A stretch of 64,000 bases of DNA from Salvia splendens (GCF_004379255.2 NC_056034.1:40778887-40842886), one strand, 5' to 3'. Shown: positions 34,617 through 47,194, counted from the stretch's first letter. The notes: generated by a model not told the origin, from the sequence alone. Numbers and translations are program-made.

Positions 34617-36295
34617 GTTGCAGTCATTGCGCCAAACATTCCAGCCATGTACGAAGCCCATTTCGGGGTTCCAATGTCCGGTGCTGTACTAAATGCCGTT
34701 AATGTTCGTCTAAACGCGCAGACCATAGCTTTTCTTCTCGGACATTCACAATCTGCAGTCATTATGGTTGATCAAGAGTTCTTTACTTTAGCCGAGGAAT
34801 CTCTGAAAATTATGGCAGACACGCAGAAAGAAAAGTTCAAGGCTCCGATTCTGATCGTGATCGCGGATGAGAACTGCGACCCTAAGTCACTGCATTACGC
34901 GCTAGGAAGAGGAGCCATCGAGTACGAGAAGTTTATGGCAACTGGCGACGCAAACTTTGAGTGGAGGCCACCAGTAGACGAGTGGCAAAGCATCACCTTG
35001 GGTTATACCTCAGGCACAACGGCTAGTCCTAAGGGAGTCGTGCTGCACCACCGTGGGGCATATCTCATGGCTCTAAGCAACCCCGTTGTATGGGAATGCA
35101 AGAAGGCGCTGTTTATCTTTGGACTCTACCGATGTTCCATTGCAACGGTTGGTGCTTCACTTGGAGTCTCGCAGCACTTTGTGGGACGAGCATATGCCTT
35201 AGACAGGTAAATCTCGTGTTTTTTTTCGATTATGTGCATTTCTTTGGATTTCTAATAGATCAAATATCCGGATTCGAGCTTATATGAAACGACATATTTG
35301 CGATTTTGCTAGCATTTTATAATGATATTTTGTCGATCTAATTCACGAGACTATTGTCTTACACAAGACTCCCCGATTCGGAATGAATATTCGTTGTTGT
35401 ATCATTAGGTCACAGCAAAGGTGTCTACTCGGCTATAGCAAATCTGGGTGTGACTCATTTTTGTGCTGCACCTGTGGTTCTCAACACCATCGTGAATGCC
35501 CCAAAAAGCGAGACAATCCTCCCCCTCCCTCGTACGGTCCATGTGATGACAGCCGGTGCTGCTCCGCCCCCTTCGGTTCTCTTTGCAATGTCGCAACAGG
35601 GCTTCCGTGTCACCCACACTTACGGACTCTCCGAAACTTATGGTCCCTCGACTATATGTGCGTGGAAGCCCGAGTGGGACTCGCTACCACCTGAAGATCA
35701 AGCCCGTCTAAACGCGAGGCAAGGGGTCCGATACGTTGCCCTAGAGGGTTTGGACGTCGTCCACACCGAAAACATGACACCCGTGCCCGCCGATGGCAAG
35801 ACGATCGGAGAGATTGTCTTCAGGGGCAATGTTGTGATGAAGGGATATCTAAAGAACCCGAAAGCGAACGCGGAGGCTTTCGCCAATGGATGGTTTCACT
35901 CCGGCGACCTAGCCGTGAAGCACCCTGACGGGTACATCGAGATCAGGGACCGATCGAAGGATATCATCATATCCGGAGGCGAAAACATCAGCAGCGTCGA
36001 GGTTGAGAACATTCTCTACCAGCACCCCGCGATATTCGAGGTCTCGGTCGTGGCCCGGCCGGACGAGCGGTGGGGCGAGTCGCCCTGCGCATTCGTGACA
36101 CCCAAGCCGGACGTCGACGTGGCCAACCTGGCGGAAGATATAATGAAGTTCAGCCGCACAAAGATGCCGGCGTACTGGGTCCCCAAGTCCGTCGTGTTCG
36201 GGCCGTTGCCGAAGACGGCCACCGGGAAGATACAGAAGCATCTGTTGAGGAGCAAGGCGAAGGAGATGGGGCTAGTGAGGAAGAGCCGGATGTAA
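34617..36295 (+). pseudogene. Peroxisomal acyl-activating enzyme (AAE1/cinnamate-CoA ligase type), 5'-truncated
   Basis: The family makes acyl-CoA from carboxylic acids via acyl-AMP, in peroxisomes for several members. Two exons are seen: 34617-35206 (acceptor TTGACAG) and 35409-36295 (acceptor CATTAG). Motifs in order: VAVIAPNIPAMYEAHFGVP, the phosphate-binding YTSGTTASPKGVVLHH, HTYGLSETYG, HSGDLAVKHPDGYIEIRDRS, DIIISGGENISSVEVE, and KTATGKIQK with the catalytic Lys. The C-terminus is SRM, a plausible PTS1 peroxisome signal. About 492 of some 560 expected residues are present; the first exon (about 70 residues) is missing. Each exon is one base short at a GGG run (near 35094 and 35420). Substrate cannot be told from sequence. 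Confidence 0.85.
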
Positions 36296-36919
36296 CCGCT
36301 CGGTGCGGGCCCAAGTCGGCCCCCACCGCGGGAAAATTACCGGTTTAAAAACTCCTGATTAATGCTGTCAAATCTGTGTAACATATTTTGTGCCTATCTT
36401 CGAGATCATTTTGGACAACGTAACATTATGTGATTTGGGTAATGGATAATGTTGATCGTCGTTGGAATAACTGCTTCATCGCAGAAGTTCACGCATCTAA
36501 TGATGGTGATGTGTGTTGGTGCAACAACTTTGTGTCTCCCCTACAACCAAATTAATGGGATGACAAGTTGCAAATTCTTAAGAGAGAGAACAAGTTGCAA
36601 AGAAGCATGGGTGGCAATATATTGATATATCATCAGTGCACGTTTTCATCTCTATCACTTGGAAAAACACTTCATGCATACTATTGGACTGAATTACCAA
36701 ACTAAAGTATGAGATAAAATATATTATAGGAAGTTATGGAAACATGATGTCAATACGAGATATTTGAAGCTAAGATTAGATATATAATTAAAGAGTTTAT
36801 GATCAATGTCGAAGCAATTTTAAAGACCGAACTAGAGACCAAATTATGACCATTAGATCTAGTTTTTTTGATTAAATTTGCTGTTGTGGAAATTTTTGGT
36901 CTTCATTACAAAGCCAATT

Positions 36920-37410
36920 TACTTTATTCTAGCAGGTTTATTACTTCATTCCGGTATGTACTACCTTGAAACTACAATATGTTTTACTTACTTCCAGTAG
37001 GTTTTGAAATGATTCAACACATGCTTCATTTGAATTCATTGAACTGGGTTTTTTCTTTATTCACTTTAAAAAATACAATTCATTCCAGTAGGTTTATTAC
37101 TTCATAAAAAACGTTATTACTTCATTGGACAATGTATTTACTTCATTATAGTGGGACTTCAAATGTTTCTACATATACTCAATTCAAATAGTTTATTACA
37201 TCATTCAATGTGCTTATTACACCATTCAATTAGGCTATCACTTCATTTTGTTGTCATAGCTGGAATTTTGGGACTATCACAGCGTTGACGGGGATGGTCT
37301 TGACTCCTCCATCCGCAAAAATGTACTCGAATGAAGTAACAATCCTATTTGGATGAAGTAAAAACTACTGGAATGAGTTAATATATTCCGGAATGAAGTT
37401 AAATCCTCGT
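36920..37410. repeat. TTACTTCATT repeat block with inverted second half
   Basis: TTACTTCATT-like words recur at least six times on the plus strand between 36950 and 37255, and their complement (GAATGAAGTAA, GGATGAAGTAAA, GGAATGAAGTT) recurs between 37330 and 37405. ATTCCGGTATGTACT on the left mirrors ATATTCCGGAATGAAG on the right. This suggests a decayed foldback or Helitron-like element; class undetermined. Confidence 0.5.
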
Positions 37411-38908
37411 AATATTTTATGACTTATTTACCCTAGGCTGAAGTAAAACAGGCTCGTGATGAAAGCGGAAATAATTTATACATTTACGCATCTCATCTAT
37501 AAAAAACTAAATAAAAAAACCCTAATTTGTTCTAGTTCTGCGGTTCTACAATAAGGAGTGGATTTGCATATAATGGGACTCATTAATTAAATGGACAAAT
37601 TGATTAAAAAAAATCAAATTTGGTTAAATTATGTCCTGTAATTTTGAAAATTGGCCAAAAAAACATGAGATCATTGTTCGCAATTGTCCCACGATGTCTA
37701 ATTTGAATGAAATTATTACTGGCGTGGACGGTGAAAAATCTTATGTGACAAAACGTCTATCGAAATGCAAAATGGCATCGTTTTGTTAAATAATACTGTA
37801 GTACTATTTTTCTTTGATTTTGTTTCTCTCCCAAATCATGCATCTCCTAGGGGACCGCACCAATCTGGCGCTTAATATCATCTCCGACAACCCAAAATAT
37901 CATATTTGATAACCTTTTATTGAAGGAATCTAGAGGGAGATCAATCAACATATGTCTGATGACTTTTTTTTTCTTTTCTAGACAATCTCCAGTCTGCCGC
38001 TCGATCTCGTCTCTTTTGCTAATTTATTGTACGACGTTGTTGTTGTTGTTGTTGTTCCCTAGCAATTGCACAATGGCTCCACGCGATTCATTGATTTTTG
38101 ACTCAATTCTTACCGCGGTGCTAGTGCTAGGTTAACTTTTCGTCTAATCGCATAAAAAGCCTTCGAATTCGCTCTGCCAATCCTCACTATTGTCGTGTTT
38201 GCATGCACTAGGGTTGTAAACCTTAGTCCTGACTCATCAATCGCGCAATTGTGTGGTGCTTGATGGTTGTCGTAGAGTGTAGAAGCAACTATGCATTGTA
38301 GTGTTGTGAGAGCGGCTGGTAGTCATCCATGGTAGGTCAGATTTCCCCAAATCATCTTTCATTTTCCTTCATTTTTATAATTATTTTCTCCTCAAATTTA
38401 AATCAAAACGACGTCGCTTAGTCTGCCACATCATCAATTTGAGACACACTTGTATCGCATTCGCATGAACAATATAGCATGTAAGTAATCAGAATAACTC
38501 GTTGTTAGATTATCGTGTACATTGGGAAAAATCGGAATTCGACTAAACATGGTGAATTCTTTTTCAATTTGTCTACTATAAAAAGATACTCCATAGTAGG
38601 ATATCAATGTGTCTACCCATGAAACATATCCACATGTTCCAACTATGAATGCTATTAAGTAGTTTCGGAAACTATGATCGCTTCGGCAGTTGGCTCAGAC
38701 CCACTTTGTCCTGTCTTATATTATGATTCAACAATTAAATTCATAACCTCGAAAAAGAAAAAGTAGAAATAACTTTATAGGTAGACAAAATGATTATATG
38801 ATATCATATTATATCCGAGAGAGCACGTAAAATCAAAGTACTATGAAGATAAACTCAACCGAATTGCCTTAACATCAAATCAAAATATTAAAGTTAATAC
38901 GTATCTCC

Positions 38909-38935
38909 TATATATATATATATATATATATATAT
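38909..38935. repeat. (TA)n microsatellite
   Basis: About thirteen uninterrupted TA units. Confidence 0.95.
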
Positions 38936-39015
38936 GGTTTTATGCAAATAGATATTTTATTTTAAGGTTATATATTAGGGGTAATCGTTTCTATCTTAAC
39001 AACCTTCACAATAAA

Positions 39016-39036
39016 GGTGTAGGGTCTCCCTACACC
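39016..39036. repeat. Short perfect hairpin
   Basis: GGTGTAGGG and CCCTACACC are perfect 9-bp inverted arms separated by TCT. It is too isolated to assign as a terminator or RNA gene; it may be a transposon end. Confidence 0.6.
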
Positions 39037-40665
39037 ATAATTATCCAGTTTTAGGATATTCCAAAAAAAATAATTGGCCAAGCCAAACTAAGGAATAAAA
39101 TAATAAAATAAATTGAAGGAAAATGATTAATATTTCAATATCAAGCGTCATTGTCGTATGTTATGTCCATGCACATCGCATCTAGTCAGCAATCATCGCC
39201 CATTCCAATTAACATTATCTTTATTTTTGGCAGGAATTTAATCATAAAAAAAATGATTATATATATTTTGCTTGCTCTGGGTTTATATACAAGTACTAGG
39301 ATAAATGAGAATACCATAAAAATCAGTACAAAATTGAGTAGAAGATGTAAATTTTTTAAGGGTATTGGAGTTAAATATACCAATTGTGGTCCATTTTTTT
39401 ATTTTGCAAATCAATTTCCGAAATTGGTACAAAAATACACAAACGTAATCTAAGCCAAAGTTGGTTAATTTAACATCGATAGCCAATTTAGTGATCTCCT
39501 CACAAAATGATTCACACTAGTATATATAGGTAATTGTGATTATTTTGCCCAATTTTGTTTACATTCTTTTTACTTGATAAATAATGTATTTTTTGTGCAT
39601 AATTCACTCAAAGTCTACACGTGAATATCATCTATACATTTAAGTAATCTCCACTTAAAACTTACAAAGTAATAGTAACTTCATAAATGCGTGCAAAATA
39701 AAGCTTTGAGCAAACAAACCTAATCACCGAACCCACTACACATTTATTCACATATAAAGTTAGACAATAGTTGAATGGATGTGAATATAAGTATACGAAA
39801 ATGGATGATTGATTTATTTCAATAAGCAGCTATGGCTAAAGATGGTGAGAAGTCGTTCTTAAAATTAAAAGATTGGTACAAAAGACAAGAATAGTCAAAT
39901 AATTAGCTTTTTTCAGTAGGTGCAAGTATTATTTACCCATAAAGGGAAAAGATAAATGCAAGGAACAGTGCAAACATTTCTAACCTTGATAAGACCGTAA
40001 AAAATGAGAAACTTATATGACTCAAAGAGATTAAAAGCAACAATCTTGCATCTTCAAGAGAAAGGAAAAAGCACGTGCATGAGTGCTTAAGGCTTAAGCA
40101 CAAGCTTGCAAATCCCTAAACATTAAGCACGCACATGATGCATGCGTATACGTGCCTAAGCACAATATTCTTTTCTTACTTTATGCCTACTAAAACAAAA
40201 TTTTCACTGTTTTCTTTCTTTACATCTTATCTCACGTCTAAGAATTTTCTTTGTTCTTTTTCTTGTTAATTCATATTACATCTTAACTATATTTTTCTTT
40301 CTTTTATTAATCCATATCACATCTTATTTTAGTGATTCATATTGCATCTTATTTGCGCGTATCAAAATAAATACTATTTAATAAGTATATTGATACCTAA
40401 ACTTTTAGTACTTTGTGTCAAGAAAGGAAAAGAGAATAAACTACACACTATGAAAGGAAAGAGGAATAAACCATTCTATTTTAGGTAGAAGAATCAAGAT
40501 TAATAGGAAATTGATACAATTAGAATAGATTGATCTTTTCCTTAGTTATCTCATATCTTTACCTATAAAAGGGGATGTATTGTACACAAATTGTAACAAG
40601 AAAAAGAAATACAATACAATGTCTTCTACTACCAATCTATCCTCTCTCGATTACCATCTTTAAGA

Positions 40666-40680
40666 TGGTATCAAAGTAGG
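40666..40680 (+). promoter_or_regulatory. copia primer-binding site (initiator Met tRNA type)
   Basis: TGGTATCAAAGTAGG closely follows the canonical plant copia site TGGTATCAGAGC, with one substitution in the first ten bases. It marks the end of the 5' LTR a few bases upstream. Confidence 0.75.
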
Positions 40681-40708
40681 TTATCTCCTTTCTTTTCAGC
40701 TACTAACC

Positions 40709-42692
40709 TAGACGTCGACGTCACCACGGTTCCGGAACCGGCGGTTCACGGTTCGGAACCGCCGGTTCCGGTTCAATAAATTGATGAACCTGAACCGGCC
40801 CGGCCAAGGTGCGGCGGTTCCGGTTCGTGAACCGTGGAACCGCCGGTTCAAGTGAACCGTGGAACCGCCTGTGATTGGCCGGTTCCGGGCCGGTTCGGCG
40901 GTTCGTTTTGATTTTTTTTCATTATAAATATGTAATTCAAGTAAAAAATGTAAATATATTTGCATAAATAAAATTAGAATAAAGCAATTTTAGAGATACA
41001 AATTACAAATACAATTTTATTGATACAAATTACAACTTCAAAATTATAAATTACAACGGTAAAATTGCAAATTACAACTTTAAAATTACAAATTACAACT
41101 TAAAATTTACAAATTACAACTTAAAATTACAAATTACAACTTCAAAATTGAAAATTACAACTTATTACTTAACATTACAAATTACAACTTTAAAATTACA
41201 AATTACAACAATTACAAATCGAAAAATTTAAATACAAGTTACTTACAACAATTACAAGTTACTTACAACAATTACAAATCGAAAAATTTAAATATAAGTT
41301 ACAACAATTACAAGTTACAACAATTACAAATTTACAACTTACAAGTGTTGAAAAAAAGACTTAGAAGATCATTAAAAGATATTCCTCATTTGATAAGTAT
41401 CTTATTGGTGAAAAAGTGGGTAATGAGTATCTTTGGGGCAGATGGTACTGGAACACAAATTTATATATGGAATCTGGATGAATGAGGATCAGATTATAGT
41501 TTAAAATGGGAAGCTGGGTTCATTGGCGGGAGTTCGTTTCATCGTCAGACTCGGATGAATATACCACCCTGATGGCCTGATGAAACGAACTCCCGCCAGT
41601 GAACCCAACTTCCCATTTTAAACTATAATCTGATCCCCATTCATCCAGATTCCATATATAAATTTGTGTTCCAGTACCATCTGCCCCAAAGATACCCATT
41701 ACCCACTTTTTCACCAATAAGATACTTATCAAATGAGGAATATCTTTTAATGATCTTCTAAGTCTTTTTTGTCAACACTTGTAAGTTGTAAATTTGTAAT
41801 TGTTGTAACTTGTAATTGTTGTAACTTATATTAAAAATTTTCGATTTATAATTGTTGTAACTTGTAATTGTTGTAAGTAACTTGTAATTGTTGTAAGTAA
41901 CTTGTATTTAAATTTTTCGATTTGTAATTGTTGTAATTTATAATTTTAAAGTTGTAATTTGTAATGTTAAGTAATAAGTTGTAATTTGAATTTTAAAGTT
42001 GTAATTTGTAATTTTAAGTTGTAATTTGTAAATTTTAAGTTGTAATTTGTAATTTTAAAATTGTAATTTGCAATTTTACCGTTGTAATTTGTAATTTTAC
42101 CGTTGCCCCGATCACCACCACGACGAGATGAAGACATGATATTATGGAATTGGAAGTAGAGAATAGAGAGTAGTGTTTATGTGAATATGATAACGTGAAC
42201 AAGAACAACGTGAGTAAATTATGGGCGCAAATAACGTAAACAACTTGAGAGAATGAGGATGGAGAATAGAGAAATTGAGATTGAGAGAGAAATTCTTATC
42301 AACACAAGAATGGGATAAGTAGAAAATGAAGATGAGCGGGTATTTATAGGGGAAAAATGTGATTAAAAAAAAGAAAAAAAATTTCAAATTTCAAAATTTT
42401 GAAATCCGGCAGAACCGCCGGTTTTTGGTCAGAAACCGAAGGTTATGTCAACGGTTTTCTGACGAAAACCGGCGGTTTCTAACCCGGTTTCTGAAAAGGC
42501 TACGTATAGGCCGGTGGTAGCCTGAAAAAGTGTCGGAGCCGGCGAACCGGCGGTTCGGAACCGCCGGTTCCGGTTCGCAAATTTCTTGAACCTGAACCGG
42601 CCCGTCGGAACCGCCGGTTCCGGTCACGGTTCGAACCGCCGGTGACGGTTCCGGGCCGGTTCAGCCGAGCCGGTTCGGTTTGGTGATGTCTA
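40709..42692 (-). mobile_element. hAT foldback element inside copia
   Basis: The 8-bp duplication TACTAACC lies at 40701-40708 and 42693-42700, diagnostic of hAT size. The ends TAGACGTCGACGTCACC and (reverse complement) TAGACATCACC are followed on both sides by dense GGTTCCGG/CCGGAACC subterminal words. The interior is a long inverted repeat made largely of an AATTACAACTT minisatellite. On the minus strand a TATAAATACCC box (about 42350) and an ATG at 42137 (MSSSRRGGDRGNG) look like the start of a hAT transposase, whose body is replaced by the minisatellite. No transposase domain remains. Confidence 0.9.
40990..42110. repeat. Long inverted repeat with AATTACAACTT minisatellite arms
   Basis: The arms meet around a 27-bp spacer at 41552-41578: GAGTTCGTTTCATC on the left is mirrored by GATGAAACGAACTC on the right. 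Pairing continues outward almost without interruption for about 190 bp of unique sequence, then through the minisatellite (units such as ACAAATTACAACTTAAAATT, 15-20 bp, many copies per arm) with small length differences. A transcript would fold into a hairpin of several hundred base pairs. Confidence 0.88.
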
Positions 42693-42719
42693 TACTAACC
42701 CCTGCAAAACCAAATCACC

Positions 42720-44090
42720 ATGTCAGATTCCGAAAACTCTGACACGAAGTCACCCCACAACACACCAAAAGCCAATTCAACCAACACAAACTTCCCAATG
42801 GAATTTGCTGCCCAATTTGCAGAATTCCTCAAACAAAGTCTCAGAAATCCCGAAAAATCGGACTCATCATTGACCTCCCAACCACTAAACTCAAACCAAC
42901 CTGAATCCTTTGGAGAAATCTCCATCAAAACCAAACTCAATGGGGATAATTACCCCCTATAAGTCAATCTCATGGAACAAGCAATTGGGGGGAAGGGATT
43001 GACCTCTCACATTGCTGGAGTTTCAAAACCTCCCCCAATCGACGATCCCGGATACACGAAATGGCAGCAACGGGATCACTGTGTATTCAACTGGATCATC
43101 AACAACCTCGAGACGGAACTTGTAAACGAGGTATCAAGATACGCGACAGCCAGGGACCTTTGGGAAGGTCTGGCGGTCACCTACGGAAGTGGGTCTGATC
43201 CATTTCAGATCTACGATCTGCACAGACAAGCTATGACAATAAAACAGGAAAACTCGACCTTGGAATGCCTATGGAACAAGATGCAAGATTTGTGGATATC
43301 AATCGATACCCGAGACCCCAGTCCAACCGACGGGAGAACTGTAACAAGCGAGAACAGCGTCATCGCTTATACTAATTTTTGAGTGCTCTAGATGACAGAT
43401 ACGCAAACATCAAGAGGGATATCATGGATAAGGACCCATTAAGATCAGTCCGCAAAGCTTACGGAATGGTACGAAGGCAAGCAATTAACGACGGCGTTCT
43501 CGGAGCCACAGAACCACCAAACAATGGAATAGGCTCTGGACTCGCTGCCATCGACAGAAGCCGACCATCACCGTAGCCCAACCACCCTCCACACACATCC
43601 AATCGATCTTGGAACGGCCAAAAACCAGAGGAAGACAAAAGCAAGCTTACCTGCTCCCATTGTGGGGGAAAGAGGCACACCCGAGAAGGATGCTTCCTCC
43701 GAATCGGCTATCCCGAGTGGTGGGATGAGATGAAGAAGGCGAGGGCCGCTCGGAATCGGAGCCAAGGGGGACGGGCTGCCGTCGCCACCACTGACCACCC
43801 GTGGAGTCACGGCAGCTAGGCGGCGACGCAAGGAGGACCGACCACCGGTGTCTGGACATCCGAGAATCAGGCCTGGACAGCCGTCAATCAGGGACTATCG
43901 CCGGCAGGGACTGGGGGCTGGGGAGGCGAGAACCGCGCCACCAGCGCCGGCACGATTGGTGCGACACTGACGAGCAGCAGCGGCGCATCACCAGCGGGGA
44001 GTCACCCCGGAGAAGAAGGAGCGGCGATGTCAATTAGCGCGTCTGGAGGTAAAGAGGGGTTAATCGATTTTAACCCCTCAGATTTTTAAA
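42720..44090 (+). pseudogene. copia gag
   Basis: Starts MSDSENSDTKSPHNTPKANS; the gag core shows TKLNGDNYPL, GYTKWQQRDHCVFNWIINNL, ATARDLWEGLAVTYG and YDLHRQAMTIKQENSTL. A CX2CX4HX4C-type zinc knuckle (CSHCGGKRHTREGC) is near 43650. Defects: TAA within NYPL*VNLM (about 42960), a one-base shift at the T run near 43376, TAG at 43576 and TAG at 43817. The TAA sits where a Trp codon is usual. The tail to 44090 is a low-complexity linker. Confidence 0.8.
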
Positions 44091-44239
44091 TATCTTCCTT
44101 CTCACCCCATAATTTTTCCCTATTCAGTTTCGGCCCCCACAATGTTCCACATTTATATAATCAGCCCCACTCTACCCACTTATTATTCCACAACCCCAAA
44201 AAATCCGAAAAACTCCAAATTAACCCCAAAAAAACCCAC

Positions 44240-45548
44240 ATGTTGAAATCTAAGACCCAGGACAATGCACACTTTGATATTGTAACATGTACAAATTCCT
44301 TCCAAGCCTTAGCACTCTCATCCACCTTCACCGAAACCCAAGAAAAAAACTATCATTGGATTTTTGATTGTGGGGCCACGGATACCATGTCATTTGATAT
44401 CTCTGATTTTAAGAAAATTTCTAGTACTCGAAAAAAATACATTCGAACTGCTAGTGGGGAAATTGCACATGTTCAAGGGGCGGGAACTATTGACATCTCA
44501 CCTAAATTGAGTCTTTCCAATTGTTTATACGTCCCTTCCTTGTCTCATAAGTTGGTGTCTATTAGTCAAGCAACAAGGGACCTCCACTGTAACTTACTAA
44601 TGCAACCTGGATTTTGCATTTTACAGGATACGAGGACGGGGGAGATAGTTAGGCGTGGCACTGAACACCGAGGACTCTACTACGTGGACAGGATGGCTCA
44701 ACAGGGTACCCCGATGCTGACTCAAGGGCTGACTGACAGACAGGCCTGGCTTTGGCACTGTCGGTTAGGATATCCATCCATAGGATATTTACGTTTGCTT
44801 ATTCCAAATTTAGCCACTACACATCCTTTGAATTGTGAGACATATTTTTTGGCCAAAAGCCATTGACATTCATATAAACTCAATAATACTCGTGCGAAAT
44901 CTATTTTTTCCTTAATCCACTCTAATGTCTGGGGTCCCGCACCTGTTACTAGTGATAATGGCTTTCGATATTTCTTGCTATTTGTTGATGATTGTTCTAG
45001 AATGACATGGGTATATTTTTTAAACTCTAAATCTGAAGTTTTTGATAAATTTACCCAATTCTATAGCCTCATACAAACTCAATACAAACAGAATATCCAA
45101 ATCCTTAGATCAGATAATGGGGGAGAGTATGTAAACACCAAAATGAAAAACTTCTTCACCGAAAAAGGCCTTGTCCACCAAACCACTTGTGCTTATATAC
45201 CTGAACAAAATGGGGTAGCAGAAAGGAAAAATAGGATACTCTTAGAAATGACTCGGGCCCTAATCATCGAATCCCATATCCCAAACTCCTTTTGGCCCGA
45301 AGCCGTAGCCACTGCAGTGTACCTCCTCAATCGACTCCCGACCCATGCCTTACACATAAAAACTCCCTTAGACTATCTCTCAGCCTATACAAGTATACCA
45401 TCATCTCTTACCCTCGAACCAAAAGTGTTTGGATGCTCAGTGTTCGTCCATATTCCGAAACAAAATCGGTCCAAATTCTACCCAAATGCTGTAAAATGTG
45501 TGTTTTTAGGGTACGGAAAAAACCAAAAGGGATACCGATGCTATGACC
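44240..45548 (+). pseudogene. copia protease remnant and integrase
   Basis: WIFDCGATDTMSFD is the protease region, with Cys where the usual motif has Ser (DSGAT). The pre-integrase zinc finger (LWHCRLGYPSIGYL) and integrase core follow: FVDDCSRMTWVYFL, RSDNGGEYV and PEQNGVAERKNRILLEM with the DDE residues, then VFGCSVFVHIPKQNRSK. An in-frame TGA at about 44864 fits a CGA-to-TGA change. The frame is cut at 45548 within a YDL segment by the LTR element and resumes at 50011. Confidence 0.87.
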
Positions 45549-46960
45549 TGACAAACTCATAATTTAGGATGGTGTTGTGGGTAATGAGATGGTGATTTTG
45601 ATGATTTAAGGTGTTTAATTTAGGTTTTTATCCACACATACACTAATTAGTGTTTTGACGAGTTTGTCGAGTGTTTGGAGCTAAAATAGGTGAAAATGAC
45701 TTGAAAACGAGCTTGAAGGAAGAATCGCCCACTATATTATTCAAGTCATCCGCGCTTCAATGCGCGACTTTCGTATAATAGCCATAACTCTCTCATCCGG
45801 ACTCCGATGGGGGCGTGCAAGATACTCACGCGAAGCCCTTTCGAAGACGAAGACAATGCTTTTGGAGGATTTCAGAGGAAACGCCCGACCGGGCGATTTT
45901 TATGGGGAAAACGCCCGACCGGGCGTTTTAGTCGCGAACTCCAGAAAGTTCGCCCGACCGGGCGTTTTGGCGACTTAAAATCGCCCGACCGGGCGATGTG
46001 TTCTGCGAGGCTTTACGTCTGTATTTCTGCCCCGGGTATAAAAGAGACCGAGGGTTTTCGTCTCCCACATCTCAGAGCCTCCAATCCTTCTCCCTATCTA
46101 CACTTCTTCCATTCCATCTTCCACACATAATTCATCCATCTTCCATTGGAGCGGAGCTCTGCAGATCCAAGCAAGAAAAGACTGAAGATTGAAGATTCAA
46201 CCTTGGGTTTTATCAATTTCTTTCATGTCTTATACTTTTATTTTTGTTTTTACTACTTGTCTATGAGTAGTTAAACATCATTTGTAGATTTTTTGGTGAA
46301 AACTATTATGAATATGTTTTGATTTATTGAATTGAACCTTTTTCTAGCTCTTGTGATTGTTTTGCTTGTTCTTGTGCTTTTATTGTTCTTTTGTCTGGCC
46401 AACTTTAGAACTATGTCCGTTTAACTAGATTAATCGAGAGATAGCTAGTTTTACGTGGTAAAAAGGAACGAGTACAACACATAGGATTATCTGCACTCGA
46501 GAGAGGGGACCCTTTGTGAGGGCTTGAGTCTTAGGAACTTAAGGAGTTAGAATCTAATCTATTGGAAGGAGACTTTGATAGTTAGACTCTAATCTACTGG
46601 ATAAGTGCACTCGAGAGAGGGCTTATCTGAAAATCGCGACTTTCCTAATAATCCTGGAGACACATAAAGGTAAGGGTTCTGTGAGATTAATCATCACTAG
46701 GTCGTAGTAGTTGGATCCTAAAACTCTACTTTCTTTAGCCTGCTTTGTATTATTTTGTTTTTATATTTGTTTATATTTTTGTCTAGTTTATAAAACCAAA
46801 ACCCAAAACTCAGTGTCTCTAGATAGTATATGACGCTTAGTATATGATAGCCAGTTGCAATCTTATTCCCTGTGTTCGATATCCCGGTACTGACCTTTAG
46901 CTATACTAGTTCTACCCTGTAAACTTGCAGGTATTTTTAGTGCTAATAAATAGTGCATCA
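45549..46960 (+). repeat. 5' LTR with four GC hairpins and TATA box
   Basis: CGCCCGACCGGGCG occurs four times between about 45880 and 45997 (two copies lie inside longer arms such as AAAACGCCCG/CGGGCGTTTT). It is followed by GGGTATAAAAGAGACC near 46035, a probable retroelement promoter. An open 107-codon frame (45807-46130) is present and conserved in the other LTR but reads through the hairpins and TATA, so it is probably incidental. Confidence 0.92.
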
Positions 46961-47125
46961 AGTTTTTGGCGCCGTGGCCGGGGAATATTATTGCATTAAG
47001 CTGATATTGTAGAACGGTTGATAATACTAATTTAGAGTTTAATATCTTGCATAGTTTTATTGTGATTTTTTCTCTTTATCTGTTTTTACAAGGGTTGCTA
47101 TTTGAGGAGAGCACGGAGCACAATA

Positions 47126-47194
47126 ATGGATTACCCTCCGCTCCTGCACAAAAGGCATCCCAAAGGAAATCCGAGAATGGGGGTTAACTTTTGA
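47126..47194 (+). other. 22-codon micro-ORF at the gag start position
   Basis: ATG at 47126 opens MDYPPLLHKRHPKGNPRMGV and stops shortly after. It lies where gag should start after the primer site and just upstream of the conserved post-pol block, so it may mark the scar of one deletion from early gag to beyond pol. Function is unlikely. Confidence 0.4.

Larger units (their letters stand above)
36300..40380. other. 4-kb stretch without a gene; repeat-derived
   Basis: No exon or domain is seen on either strand. It contains the TTACTTCATT repeat block, a TA microsatellite, a GTT microsatellite (about 38036-38055) and a hairpin, listed separately. A segment near 37600-37760 (AAATTATGTCCTGTAATTTTG and following) looks like a transposon end, but I could not find its partner. 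Confidence 0.55.

Noticed and set aside
37920..38135. 71-codon frame with a hydrophobic stretch
   Set aside because: Driven by TTT and GTT repeats; no conserved motif.
39151..39486. Overlapping frames of 65-100 codons on both strands
   Set aside because: AT-rich chance frames with lysine/isoleucine bias and no recognisable family.
45880..45997. CRISPR-like array of short repeated palindromes
   Set aside because: Only four units with unequal spacing, inside an LTR of a plant retroelement and repeated in the second LTR; no cas genes and a eukaryotic context.
45807..46130. 107-codon frame conserved in both LTRs as a gene
   Set aside because: It reads through the GC hairpins and the TATA box, and conservation is explained by recent LTR identity; no domain.
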